In this document: piece after piece, positions 1 through 7,867 of the stretch
Layout of the letters: each line of letters starts with the position of its first letter
Position numbering within the stretch: position 1 is the first letter of the stretch
From: Planctomycetota bacterium
GTDB taxonomy: Bacteria; Planctomycetota; JAJSAM01; JAJVHW01
Direction of reading: 5' to 3'
DNA length: 64,000 nucleotides
Assembly (NCBI GenBank): GCA_024280885.1
Contig: JAJRPF010000066.1
Coordinates: forward strand, 61,348-125,347
Notes under the pieces: model-generated
Told to the model about the DNA's origin: nothing
The model's input: the letters and a program-made list of their open reading frames with translations, nothing else
Databases searched by the model: none
Position numbers and translations under genes: made by a program

Positions 1-260
1 GGGTTGGTACGCTTGCCACGCGCTGAGAACGTCACGCGCAGGAGCACCGGGACATCGCGCCACTTCTGTGGATCGGTGCGCAGCTGATCGAGGGTGCATT
101 CGCGCGCTTCGGCTGCTTCATCCCACCAACCGGCGCGCGCAGGCTGCGCGACCCCGAATGCGATCAAGAATACTGCCGCCGCAACCAGAAGTGCGGCGCT
201 GTGCAGCTTGCGAAGGGGCCCGGTGTGGGGGCGCAGGACAGTCGGGGACGAGACGGTCAT
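1..260 (-). CDS. Secreted protein, N-terminal part (runs off the window)
   Basis: An open frame starts with ATG at 258-260 and runs leftward through the window edge, so only about 86 residues are visible. The N-terminus has a basic stretch, a hydrophobic run (AALLVAAAVFLIAFGVA) and an Ala-x-Ala type site (ARA-GWW), which reads as a signal peptide. The mature start contains WWDEA and a PQKWRDVPVLLRV segment. I do not recognise the family. The gene starts 11 bp after the stop of the upstream FlgM-like gene on the same strand, so the two are probably co-transcribed. Confidence 0.6.
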   Translation of the reverse strand, partial: MTVSSPTVLRPHTGPLRKLHSAALLVAAAVFLIAFGVAQPARAGWWDEAAEARECTLDQLRTDPQKWRDVPVLLRVTFSARGKRTN

Positions 261-271
261 GAGCGGGAAGT

Positions 272-592
272 TCAGTCGAGGATGTCTTTCAGAAGTCGGT
301 AGATCGCCAGGTTGAGCTTCTCCTCGGTGACGTAGTCCCCGGAGGCGACGCGACCTCGAATGTCGGCCACGAGCTCCCTTCTTGCATCGGTGGAGCTTGC
401 GATAATCTTGAGAACGTGTTGTAGATCTTGAGAATCCCCGCCTGACGTACGGACGGCGGCGATCGCGTCATTCTCGCGCTGGCTGGCCTGACCGAGGCCC
501 TCGCCACGCACACGCGCAGCGTCCGCGCGGGCACCGCGTTCGCGGCTGCCGTCGTCGTCTGTGGGGTTGGCGGAGTTGTGTTCAGGGCGCAC
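272..592 (-). CDS. flgM: FlgM-like anti-sigma-28 factor
   Basis: Encodes 106 residues. The last ~45 residues (VLKIIASSTDARRELVADI, then GRVASGDYVTEEKLNLAIYR and LLKDIL) match the C-terminal helices of FlgM, which bind flagellar sigma factor FliA: a short helix, an x-D-x-R-x-x-x-V segment, then I/V-x-x-G-x-Y and a terminal helix. The N-terminal half is polar, as expected for the intrinsically disordered part of FlgM. By family knowledge it would hold the sigma factor inactive until the flagellar hook is finished. No other flagellar gene is in the window. The start (GTG at 592) has no clear Shine-Dalgarno sequence and may lie further in. Confidence 0.62.
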   Translation of the reverse strand: MRPEHNSANPTDDDGSRERGARADAARVRGEGLGQASQRENDAIAAVRTSGGDSQDLQHVLKIIASSTDARRELVADIRGRVASGDYVTEEKLNLAIYRLLKDILD

Positions 593-717
593 GGAGGGGC
601 ATTCTCGGTGTTCGGGAGAGCGCGGGCGATCATCCGCGCCCTTTGGGTATCGGCAGCCTAGGCTCGATATCTGTGTCCAATTTGGTCGCTGGGCGACGTC
701 GGCGTCGGAGGTTTCAG

Positions 718-1284
718 GTGGGCGAACTACGAATCACGGGCGGAACCTGGCGCGGACGCCGGTTGCGAACGCCCCGCGGCGACGCAACGCGGCCTTCGTC
801 AGATCAGTACAGGCAGAGCCTGATGGCGCTCCTCGGTACACGCATCGAGGGCGCGCGCGTCCTTGACCTCTTCGCCGGGTCCGGCGCGCTCGGCTTCGAG
901 TGTCTCTCGCGCGACGCGGCGCACGTGATCGCGATCGAGCGGGATCGCGGCGCGCTCGAGACCATCCGCCGCAACGCCGCTGACCTCGCACTCGACGAGG
1001 ACGAATTCCGGGTTGTGCGCGGCGACGCATATCGTCCGCGTGCGAAGGGCCCCTTCGACATCGTCTTCGTGGCGCCGCCGTATCCGCAGTTTCGCAGCGC
1101 GGGTCATCGCGTGCGTCGCCTGACAGGCGAGGTCGGCGCCGACCTCGCGGACGGGGGCGTGATCGTCGTCCAGGCCGGAACCGGCGACTTCCACGGCGAC
1201 GGGCTCCCGGGACTCGTCGTGTCCGACGAGCGCCGCTACGGAATCACGACGTTCTGGTTCATGGAGGCCGACTCCGAAGCCTGA
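718..1284 (+). CDS. rsmD: RsmD-like 16S rRNA (guanine-N2) methyltransferase
   Basis: Encodes 188 residues from GTG 718, chosen because a strong GGAGG sits 6 nt upstream and the product then begins MGELRITGGTWRGRRLRTP, the usual RsmD N-terminus (RIIxGxxRGRxLxxP). The SAM-binding motif VLDLFAGSGALGFE is at residues ~48-61, followed by acidic motif II in IAIERD. RsmD methylates G966 of 16S rRNA in the small subunit. Odd point: the catalytic (D/N)PPY motif reads APPY at ~119-122 (VFVAPPYP), so the acidic or amide residue that positions the guanine amino group is missing. The upstream PTxxxVREALF segment is also divergent (PSSDQYRQSLMALL). Confidence 0.8.
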   Translation: MGELRITGGTWRGRRLRTPRGDATRPSSDQYRQSLMALLGTRIEGARVLDLFAGSGALGFECLSRDAAHVIAIERDRGALETIRRNAADLALDEDEFRVVRGDAYRPRAKGPFDIVFVAPPYPQFRSAGHRVRRLTGEVGADLADGGVIVVQAGTGDFHGDGLPGLVVSDERRYGITTFWFMEADSEA

Positions 1285-1384
1285 CAGCCGACTGTTCGGC
1301 AGTCAGTCGGCGGACGGAGTTGCACTCTGCATGAATCTCCTGACGCGGGGATTCGGCATCACCTTCAGACGACGATCGCGTTTC

Positions 1385-2386
1385 CTATCTCGGTGCCAAC
1401 AGCGTGCGAATCTCGGAGCCGACGACGCGGCTGAACTCTCGAGCCGCGGAATCGACCAAGTGGTCGCCATCATGAAACGCGGTGAGATCGGACGAACGCC
1501 AGTCATGGTGGTCGAGTACCGCGATCGCGAGGTGCTGGTCGATCGCCCACTGAGCGTGCCGCTTCGCGGCTCGCAGCGCCTCGTCGGGAATGCGCTGCGC
1601 GTACTCGGCGGTGACCGGGAAGCGAATGAGGACGACAGGGACACCTTCTTGTTCACACCGCCGAAGGAGTCGCCGGAATGCGGCCACGGGAAGTGGGTCT
1701 TCCACGTCTTGCCCTCGGAAGTGTTTGTTCCACGGTCGATCCACGCGGGCGCGACGGTCCGGCTCGCTGAGCGCCGACATCGTAGTCGTTCGCGGGGTGA
1801 AGCCCCCCTGTGGGCGACGCCTCGGTCCATGCGCGGCGACGCGTTGTAGGTCGCGGAACAGTAAATCGCCTCGTCCGAGCCAATGCAGGTATCGCCCGCG
1901 GAACCACGCGCCAGCTTCGGTCCACGTATCCGTCGCCTCGATGAACTGAGAGGGCCGCATTCGCATTGACCAGTAGCGAGGATATTGAATTCGACGCACG
2001 AAGTAGCTGGAGAACGAGTGCGCGTCGATGGGGAGCACGAGCGCGGCAGGATGGCCAGCGCGCTCGAAGTAGTTTGTGACCTTCGACTCGACCTGGACGT
2101 AGGACTCTCCGTTCGCCGCGAAGTTAAATGCCCCCTCGATCTCGTTCGGGTCGATCCCGCATCCCACATGTGAGTCTCCGGCGAAGAGAAGGCTCGGCGA
2201 GTGTGGGAGTTGACTCGTGAGCGCTCGCTCCAGCACATGTGGCTTGTCGCGGAGGAACAGAAGCTCGCGATGCAGCGGATTGAGAATCGACGCCAACAGC
2301 GCGAATCCGATCCCGAAGAGCGCGGCTCGAATCGAGAACGCAATTGCGGATCGTCGGTCAGAACTGGAAGTAGATGAAGGGGACAT
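1385..2386 (-). CDS. SGNH-fold acyltransferase partner of the MBOAT protein (AlgJ/AlgX/DltD type)
   Basis: Encodes 333 residues. A single N-terminal membrane segment (IRAALFGIGFALLASIL) is followed by a periplasmic domain. That domain carries GDSHVG at ~70 (block I nucleophile Ser) and a C-terminal DGDHLV (Asp/His of block V), the pattern of SGNH-like proteins that receive acyl groups from a membrane-bound O-acyltransferase. The start overlaps the end of the upstream MBOAT gene by 29 bp, which implies translational coupling and a joint job, probably O-acetylation of an exported polysaccharide or cell-wall polymer. The substrate cannot be read from the sequence. Confidence 0.72.
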   Translation of the reverse strand: MSPSSTSSSDRRSAIAFSIRAALFGIGFALLASILNPLHRELLFLRDKPHVLERALTSQLPHSPSLLFAGDSHVGCGIDPNEIEGAFNFAANGESYVQVESKVTNYFERAGHPAALVLPIDAHSFSSYFVRRIQYPRYWSMRMRPSQFIEATDTWTEAGAWFRGRYLHWLGRGDLLFRDLQRVAAHGPRRRPQGGFTPRTTTMSALSEPDRRARVDRPWNKHFRGQDVEDPLPVAAFRRLLRRCEQEGVPVVLIRFPVTAEYAQRIPDEALRAAKRHAQWAIDQHLAIAVLDHHDWRSSDLTAFHDGDHLVDSAAREFSRVVGSEIRTLLAPR

Positions 2387-3779
2387 CGCGTCCGAAGTAG
2401 ATGCCAGTCAGGACGACGAGAGCGTAGTACACGCCCCAGCGGATGATGACCGGGAGACGGGAGAGTTGCAGCGAGTGCGGAGCGCCACGGGTGCGCCAGT
2501 CGATCACCACCAGCATGAGTATCCACGTCGTCCGTAGATAGTCTTCGTAGCGTAGTTCGGGACCTCCGCCAGCCGTCGCGAGACGTTCAAGGTAGCGCAT
2601 GGCTTCCCCGAGCGTCGCCGCCCGAAAGAACGTCCACGCGAGAAGCGTCGCCGAGTACGTAACGATGATGCGCGGGAGGTCGACAAATCTTGCCTCCGCT
2701 CTCGGTCGCTCGCTGACGCCTCGCACGTGCTCGCTGACGACGCTCGGCAGATAGAACAGGCCGTTGAGTACTCCCCAGACGACGAACGTCCAGTTGGCGC
2801 CGTGCCAGAGCCCACTGACCGTGAACGTGATCAGCAGGTTCGCGCAGCGCCGCGCCAAGGTGCCGCGACCGCCCCCGAGCGGGATGTAGACGTAGTCACG
2901 GAACCAGCTGGACAGGGAGATGTGCCATCGGCGCCAGAACTCGCCGATGCTTCGCGAGAAGTACGGCGTCGCGAAGTTCTGGGTCAACCGGAACCCGAAG
3001 AGCTTCGCAGTCCCGATCGCAATGTCCGAGTAGCCGGAAAAGTCGCCGTAGATCTGGAACGAGAAGTAGACCAACCCCAGGGCGAGTCGGCCCGACGATG
3101 CACCCTCGATGTCATCAAAGGCCAGGCTGACACCCGCGGCGCACGAGTCGGCGACCACGACCTTCTTGAACATCCCCCAGAGCGCTTGGCGCAGCCCGTC
3201 AGATGCCAGGCTCCGATCGAACGCCCGGCTCCTTTGGAACTGGGGCAGTAGGGAGGACGCGCGTTCGATCGGCCCAGCGACGAGTTGGGGGAAGAAGCTG
3301 ACGAACGCGAAAAAGACGACGGGATCGCGCGTCGGCTGGAGTCGACCACGATAGATGTCGAGCGTGTAGCTCAGCGTCTGGAACGTGTAGAAGCTGATCC
3401 CGACCGGCAGGAGTACGTTCAGTGTGAGCGGGTCGATCGTCCAGCCGACCGCCGCGAGAGCCTCCTGAAGACTCATTGCGAAGAAATCGTAGTACTTGAA
3501 GCATGCCAGGCTCCCCAGGTTCGCCACGAGGCTCGCGGCGAGGAGTTGGCGTCGGCGCGGGAGAGTCGTGGTCGCGGCGAGCCGAATTCCGACGACGTAG
3601 TCGACAGCGGAGCTACCGGCGATCAACGCGAGGAAGCGCCAATCCCACCATCCGTAGAACACGTAGCTCGCGACGAGGAGGAGCGCGTTCTGCGCGCGCG
3701 TGCGGCCACCCAGGACGAACCAGTACGCGGCGAACACGACCGGGAGAAAAACAAGGAACTCGAACGAGTTGAACAGCAT
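2358..3779 (-). CDS. MBOAT-family O-acyltransferase (AlgI/PatA/DltB-like)
   Basis: Encodes 473 residues with about ten membrane helices. Clear family marks are the N-terminal MLFNSFEFLVFLPVVFAAYW, the SFYTFQTLSYTLDIYRG region, WRRWHISLSSWFRDYVYIPL and GLWHGANWTFVVWG, whose His is the conserved catalytic residue of MBOAT enzymes. By family knowledge the protein moves an acyl (usually acetyl) group across the inner membrane and hands it to an SGNH partner, here the overlapping downstream gene. Length matches AlgI-type proteins. The 124-bp stretch between this start and the stop of the upstream secreted-protein gene includes a hairpin. Confidence 0.9.
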   Translation of the reverse strand: MLFNSFEFLVFLPVVFAAYWFVLGGRTRAQNALLLVASYVFYGWWDWRFLALIAGSSAVDYVVGIRLAATTTLPRRRQLLAASLVANLGSLACFKYYDFFAMSLQEALAAVGWTIDPLTLNVLLPVGISFYTFQTLSYTLDIYRGRLQPTRDPVVFFAFVSFFPQLVAGPIERASSLLPQFQRSRAFDRSLASDGLRQALWGMFKKVVVADSCAAGVSLAFDDIEGASSGRLALGLVYFSFQIYGDFSGYSDIAIGTAKLFGFRLTQNFATPYFSRSIGEFWRRWHISLSSWFRDYVYIPLGGGRGTLARRCANLLITFTVSGLWHGANWTFVVWGVLNGLFYLPSVVSEHVRGVSERPRAEARFVDLPRIIVTYSATLLAWTFFRAATLGEAMRYLERLATAGGGPELRYEDYLRTTWILMLVVIDWRTRGAPHSLQLSRLPVIIRWGVYYALVVLTGIYFGRDVPFIYFQF

Positions 3780-3833
3780 CGGAGGGGCGAGACTCTAGCG
3801 TGGGGCGCTCGCCGTATCCGCGCGGAATGCGCT

Positions 3834-3854
3834 CGAGAACGCCCGTGGTTCTCG
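3834..3854. terminator. Hairpin between the secreted-protein pair and the MBOAT gene
   Basis: CGAGAAC, 7 nt, GTTCTCG forms a perfect 7-bp stem with a 7-nt loop. It lies 50 nt past the stop of the minus-strand gene ending at 3904 and 55 nt before the MBOAT start. There is no U-run, so the terminator call is tentative; it could equally be an operator. Confidence 0.35.
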
Positions 3855-3903
3855 GGCGACGGCGCTGTGGCGCCCGTGCCGGAAGGCTGAGTTCGCTGCG
3901 CCG

Positions 3904-4371
3904 CTACTCCGCGTTGTCGCGGAAGAGGGCGCGGAAGACGACGGCGCCGCGCGGGCGGGCGCGCTTGCCGAAGTATTGCGTGGCGTGGACGATCGCGGTG
4001 CTGTCGTTGAAGTTGGGGTCGCCCGAGAGTTCGATTGCCACCACGCCGGAGAAGGCCTTCGTCCTCTTCGGAAGGTCGCGTGAGAGTTCCGCTTCCAGAC
4101 TCACGATCGTCATCGCACGCGGGCCAGCGACCACGCCTCCGGGGCGATTGAGGACCTCGTTGCCCTCCTTGTCGAGGAGTCGCAGGTCGAGCGTCATGTC
4201 GAGGTCGGTCGTGTTCAGGACGACCAACTCGACGGGCGTCTTCTTCGACGTCTCGAGCCCCGAGAGGTATGCGGTCCACTCTCCGCCGTTCGCGCGCGCA
4301 ACGAGTTGGCTCGCGGCGAGGGCGAGACCACCGACGAGTAGGACGAGTCCGGTCCTGAGTATCCAACGCAT
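3904..4371 (-). CDS. Small secreted protein, second of a pair
   Basis: Encodes 155 residues. Start ATG 4371 has GGAGAAG 8 nt upstream and opens a signal peptide (MRWILRTGLVLLVGGLALAA). The mature part begins GGEWTAYLSGLETSKKT and continues in beta-rich, non-catalytic-looking sequence with NTTDLDMTLDLRLLD and a C-terminal FRALFRDNAE. The opening YLSGLE resembles YISGLD in the upstream gene, and both have an HNTS/LNTTD-type turn soon after, so the two are probably diverged duplicates forming one operon (86-bp gap). No known family is recognised; an extracellular structural or binding role is the most I would infer. Confidence 0.72.
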   Translation of the reverse strand: MRWILRTGLVLLVGGLALAASQLVARANGGEWTAYLSGLETSKKTPVELVVLNTTDLDMTLDLRLLDKEGNEVLNRPGGVVAGPRAMTIVSLEAELSRDLPKRTKAFSGVVAIELSGDPNFNDSTAIVHATQYFGKRARPRGAVVFRALFRDNAE

Positions 4372-4457
4372 GAGCTCTTCTCCAGTAACGGTCGCCCGCA
4401 ATCCGGACGCTGCCGAACTGCGGGTCCAGTTCATCATCTTCATTCGCGCGATCTGCA

Positions 4458-4958
4458 TCAGTTGTCGACCCACTCGACGTGTGCGGCGAACTTGGCGCGC
4501 TTGATCGTCTGCAACGCTTCGACCTGCACCGTCTCGGCGTTGAACTCGGCGAAATTTCCGCCTTCGCCGAACGCGACGAATTGCACGGGGCCATCCCAGC
4601 CGCTGACTTCGAGCGTCGCTCGGTACGCGTTCACGATCGCACCCAGATCCAGTTCCAGCGTGTCGCCAGGGCGCAATTGCGCGCCGATCCCGAGTTGACT
4701 CAACGGGTGGCCGATGCTCGGGTCGCGCACCGTGTAGTTGACCGAGAACACGTCCGACGCATGCGTTGACGTGTTGTGCAATCGCACGATGGCCTTGCGC
4801 CCCGGGCCGATGTCGAGGCCCGAGATGTAGAGAGTCGTCGAGTCCGCCGCTCGCGCGTCTGCGAAGCCCACCCAGCGTCCGACCGACGGCACGGTGAGCG
4901 CGGTGGTGACCGCGGCTGTGGCGAGTGCGAGGAGAAGGAGTACCGGAGCGAGGCGCAT
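4458..4958 (-). CDS. Small secreted protein, first of a pair
   Basis: Encodes 166 residues from ATG 4958. A signal peptide or N-terminal anchor (LAPVLLLLALATAAVTTAL) is followed by TTLYISGLDIGPGRKAIVRL, HNTSTHASDVFSVNYTV and a predicted beta-sandwich-like stretch (LRPGDTLELDLGAIVNAYRA) ending KFAAHVEWVDN. It is the promoter-proximal member of the pair and is divergent from pdxJ (72 bp apart). Family unknown. The domain size and beta character suggest a cell-surface domain, but no catalytic motif is visible. Confidence 0.72.
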   Translation of the reverse strand: MRLAPVLLLLALATAAVTTALTVPSVGRWVGFADARAADSTTLYISGLDIGPGRKAIVRLHNTSTHASDVFSVNYTVRDPSIGHPLSQLGIGAQLRPGDTLELDLGAIVNAYRATLEVSGWDGPVQFVAFGEGGNFAEFNAETVQVEALQTIKRAKFAAHVEWVDN

Positions 4959-5030
4959 CCATTCAGTGTACGCCAGGTTGACGCCCCGAAGGCACGCAGC
5001 CCGATGCCGCAGGGCAGGTACGCTTCCGTC

Positions 5031-5873
5031 ATGCTCGTGACGCCGCTCTCGCCGCTCGGAACTCCACGCCTCGGCGTGAACGTTGACCACGTCGCCACGG
5101 TGCGACAGGCGCGCGGCGGCACAGAGCCCGATCCCGTGGCGGCTGCCATCCTCGCCGAGCAGGCCGGTGCCGACGGAATCACGATCCATCTCCGCGAGGA
5201 CCGCCGCCACATCCAGGAGCGTGACGTGCGCGTTCTGCGCGGTTTCGTGCGCCACATGAACCTGGAGCTCGCCGCCGAGGCGGGCGTGGTGCGGATCGCG
5301 CTCGAGATGAAGCCTCACGCGGCGTGTCTCGTGCCAGAGAAGCGCGAGGAGGTCACGACCGAGGGTGGCCTGGACTGCACGCGCGAGCCCGAGAAGCTCG
5401 CCGCCGTCGTCGAAGAGCTGCAGAGCGTCGGGACGACCGTTTCCATCTTCATCGATCCCGACGTGCGGCAGTTGCAGGCGGCGCGCGCGGCCGGCGCCAC
5501 ATGCGTCGAGTTGCATACGGGCAGCTACGCCGAGGCCCGGCCCGGCCCTGCACGCGCCGCAGCACTCTCTGAACTGGGCATGGCCGCCGCAGCGGGCCGC
5601 GAGATCGGATTGGTCGTCCACGCCGGGCACGGCCTCGACTATCGCAACGTCGGGCCCGTGGCGCGGATCGACGGCATCGAAGAACTCAATATCGGCCACG
5701 CGATCGTGGCGCGGGCGCTCTTCGTCGGCTTCGAACGGGCGGTGACCGAGATGCGACGCCTGATCGAGTCCGCCGTCGCCGGCTGCGCTCCAGCATTCAC
5801 AGGCGATGGTGCGGAGCTTGGGTATGGCGAGGAGATCCGCCCCGGCGAGAAGATCGGCGATGACGCGCTCTGA
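5031..5873 (+). CDS. pdxJ: Pyridoxine 5'-phosphate synthase
   Basis: Encodes 280 residues. PdxJ condenses 1-deoxy-D-xylulose 5-phosphate with 3-amino-1-hydroxyacetone 1-phosphate to pyridoxine 5'-phosphate, the last step of the DXP-dependent vitamin B6 pathway. The opening RLGVNVDHVATVRQARGG is the family signature, followed by ITIHLREDRRHIQERD (catalytic His and substrate-binding Arg residues), MNLELAAEAG, CLVPEKREEVTTEGGLD and the closing loop VVHAGHGLDYRNVG. ATG 5031 is chosen because it gives the usual 8-15 residue lead to the first strand. The ~30-residue C-terminal tail after the barrel is longer than usual. Confidence 0.95.
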   Translation: MLVTPLSPLGTPRLGVNVDHVATVRQARGGTEPDPVAAAILAEQAGADGITIHLREDRRHIQERDVRVLRGFVRHMNLELAAEAGVVRIALEMKPHAACLVPEKREEVTTEGGLDCTREPEKLAAVVEELQSVGTTVSIFIDPDVRQLQAARAAGATCVELHTGSYAEARPGPARAAALSELGMAAAAGREIGLVVHAGHGLDYRNVGPVARIDGIEELNIGHAIVARALFVGFERAVTEMRRLIESAVAGCAPAFTGDGAELGYGEEIRPGEKIGDDAL

Positions 5874-5996
5874 CACGTTCTGTTCTGGCCCCTTCTGCTG
5901 CGACGCCAGTTGCGGTGGATCCGCATCGGTGGCCTGCCATCGGGCCGAACTGAGCAAGACCACGAGAACGAATTCAAACGCGCGACGGAGCGACAG

Positions 5997-6893
5997 ATGA
6001 CGACGCCTGCCCTTCCTCTCCGCGGCACCTGGACTGCGCTCGTCACACCTTTCTCGGACTCCGGCGACGTCGACTTCGATGCGCTGGATCGTCTGGTCGA
6101 CGACCAAATCGCAGGCGGCGTGAATGTACTGGTGCCGTGCGGGACGACCGGCGAGTCACCGACTCTCTCCCACGTCGAGCACGACTCCGTTGTGGCGCGC
6201 ACGGTCGAACGCTCTGCCGGTCGCGTGCCCGTGGTCGCTGGTGCGGGCTCCAACTCGACGCGCGAGGCCGCACGTCTCGTCCGGAGCGCGGCCGACTCCG
6301 GAGCCGCTGGCGTTCTCGTGGTCTGCCCGTACTACAACCGGCCGAGCGATCGGATGCTCTTCGCACACTTCGCCTCGCTCGCTGGCGAGAGCGCGTTGCC
6401 GATCGTCCTCTACAACGTCCCGGGGCGCACTGGCGTCAACCTGCGTCCCGAGACCGTTGCGCGGCTTGCCGCCGAATTCGACAACGTGGTCGCCGTGAAG
6501 GAGGCCGCTGGGTCGGTGGATCAGGTCGCGCGCATTCGCGAGCTGTCGGAGATCCCGATCCTGTCGGGGGATGATGCGCTGACGCTGCCCATGACGACCG
6601 TCGGCGCGACCGGCGTGATCTCCGTCGCGAGCAACGTCATTCCTGGACGCGTCTCGGCAGTGATCGATGCGGCGCTCTCCGGCGAAACGGCGACCGCCGC
6701 GCGCCTGAATTCCGCGCTCCTCCCCCTCTTTCGCGCGCTCTTCTGCGAGCCGAATCCGGTTCCTGTCAAAGCCGCATTGGCGCTGCTCGGGAAGGGCAAT
6801 GGTCGGGTCCGCCGCCCCCTTCTCGCGGCGCTACCCGAGACGACAGAGCGCCTGCGTGCGCTGCTCGTAGCTCTCGACGAGTTCCCCGCGTAG
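5997..6893 (+). CDS. dapA: 4-hydroxy-tetrahydrodipicolinate synthase
   Basis: Encodes 298 residues. DapA condenses pyruvate with aspartate semialdehyde, the first committed step of lysine/diaminopimelate synthesis, in the cytoplasm. ATG 5997 follows GGAG with 6-nt spacing. Visible key parts: the GTTGES loop at 49-54, YNVPGRTG with catalytic Tyr139, VVAVKEA with Schiff-base Lys168, and GDDALTLP. Length fits the family (290-300). It lies 123 bp after pdxJ on the same strand, possibly in one transcript. Confidence 0.95.
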   Translation: MTTPALPLRGTWTALVTPFSDSGDVDFDALDRLVDDQIAGGVNVLVPCGTTGESPTLSHVEHDSVVARTVERSAGRVPVVAGAGSNSTREAARLVRSAADSGAAGVLVVCPYYNRPSDRMLFAHFASLAGESALPIVLYNVPGRTGVNLRPETVARLAAEFDNVVAVKEAAGSVDQVARIRELSEIPILSGDDALTLPMTTVGATGVISVASNVIPGRVSAVIDAALSGETATAARLNSALLPLFRALFCEPNPVPVKAALALLGKGNGRVRRPLLAALPETTERLRALLVALDEFPA

Positions 6894-7060
6894 CGGGCGA
6901 CTGCGGCGGTCGCCGCGTGCCCGGCACAGATCGCGCCGTGCGCGGATGGCGCGCTCTGGCGCGATTAGCGCACTGTTGCTCGTGTGATGGTTGCGGCGGC
7001 GAGTTACCGAATGCGCGCGGGTGCTTGCCGTCATCAGAGCGTGCGAGCAGGGAGTCGGCG

Positions 7061-7795
7061 ATGACCGCATTTGTCTCAGGTCCGGTGTGCACGGTGCGCA
7101 CCCCCGGAATTGTCAGTGGCAGGCCTATCAATCACACAGGTGTGAGTGGGAAGCCGGGCCGCAAGGCATCGTTCACCCGCGAGGTCAGGTCCTCTCGCGA
7201 GGGCAGGTCGTTTCGCGAGGGCGGCGCACCGAGCTGGGGGACGACCGACCTGGATGTCGTCATCGCTGCGCAACAGGGCTGCGCGCGCTCGCTCTCGACT
7301 CTCTACACAACCCTCGGGGAGCGTGTCCGGCGCACCGCTGTCTGCATCCTGCGCGACGATCACGCGGCGGACGACATGGTCCAGGATACGTTCCTCGCCG
7401 TGATCGAGGGACTGCCCCGGCTGGCCGATCCGGCCTCGTTCGAGAGCTGGCTGATGCGGATCGTCCGCAACAAATCGATCTCGGCAGCCCGGCGGCGCGA
7501 TCGCATCTCGCCTTCGGCGTACGCGCATACCGACGACACGCGCCTCGGCGCGACAGGGCCCGCCGTGGTCTCCCGCTGGGGGACCGAGGAACCGCGTCCG
7601 CTGACTGTCCTCCTGCTGCGCGCCGCGTTTCGCGAGCTTCCGGGACACGTCCGCAAGACGCTGCGACTGCGCTACGGAGCCGGGCTCACGTGTGCGGAAA
7701 TCGCCGCGCGGCTCGGCGTTTCGGTCGTGTGTGTGAAGACCCGTCTGCACCGCGGGCGTTCGGCGCTCTACTCGGCCGCCCGTGCTGCGCGCTGA
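7061..7795 (+). CDS. ECF-family RNA polymerase sigma factor
   Basis: Encodes 244 residues from ATG 7061 (GGGAG upstream). A ~70-residue basic, low-complexity leader precedes region 2 (LSTLYTTLGERVRRTAVCIL, DDHAADDMVQDTFLAVIEGL, FESWLMRIVRNKSISAARRR). Region 4 follows (LLRAAFRELPGHVRKTLRL, AEIAARLGVSVVCVKTRLHR). It directs RNA polymerase to its own promoter set; no anti-sigma gene is adjacent. Its neighbour is a DUF2339 membrane protein 72 bp downstream. The long leader is unusual for an ECF factor, and translation could start further in. Confidence 0.87.
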   Translation: MTAFVSGPVCTVRTPGIVSGRPINHTGVSGKPGRKASFTREVRSSREGRSFREGGAPSWGTTDLDVVIAAQQGCARSLSTLYTTLGERVRRTAVCILRDDHAADDMVQDTFLAVIEGLPRLADPASFESWLMRIVRNKSISAARRRDRISPSAYAHTDDTRLGATGPAVVSRWGTEEPRPLTVLLLRAAFRELPGHVRKTLRLRYGAGLTCAEIAARLGVSVVCVKTRLHRGRSALYSAARAAR

Positions 7796-7867
7796 TGAAC
7801 CGGAGAACCCCCGCACCGCCGGTCCGGTTTCGCTCCCGGCCAGGGACTACAATCCCCGGACGCTCGC

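Noticed and set aside
1303..2526. Long minus-strand frame of 407 codons over the SGNH-like gene
   Set aside because: It is Ser/Arg-rich shadow sequence in another frame of 1385-2386, which has membrane, GDSH and DGDH motifs.
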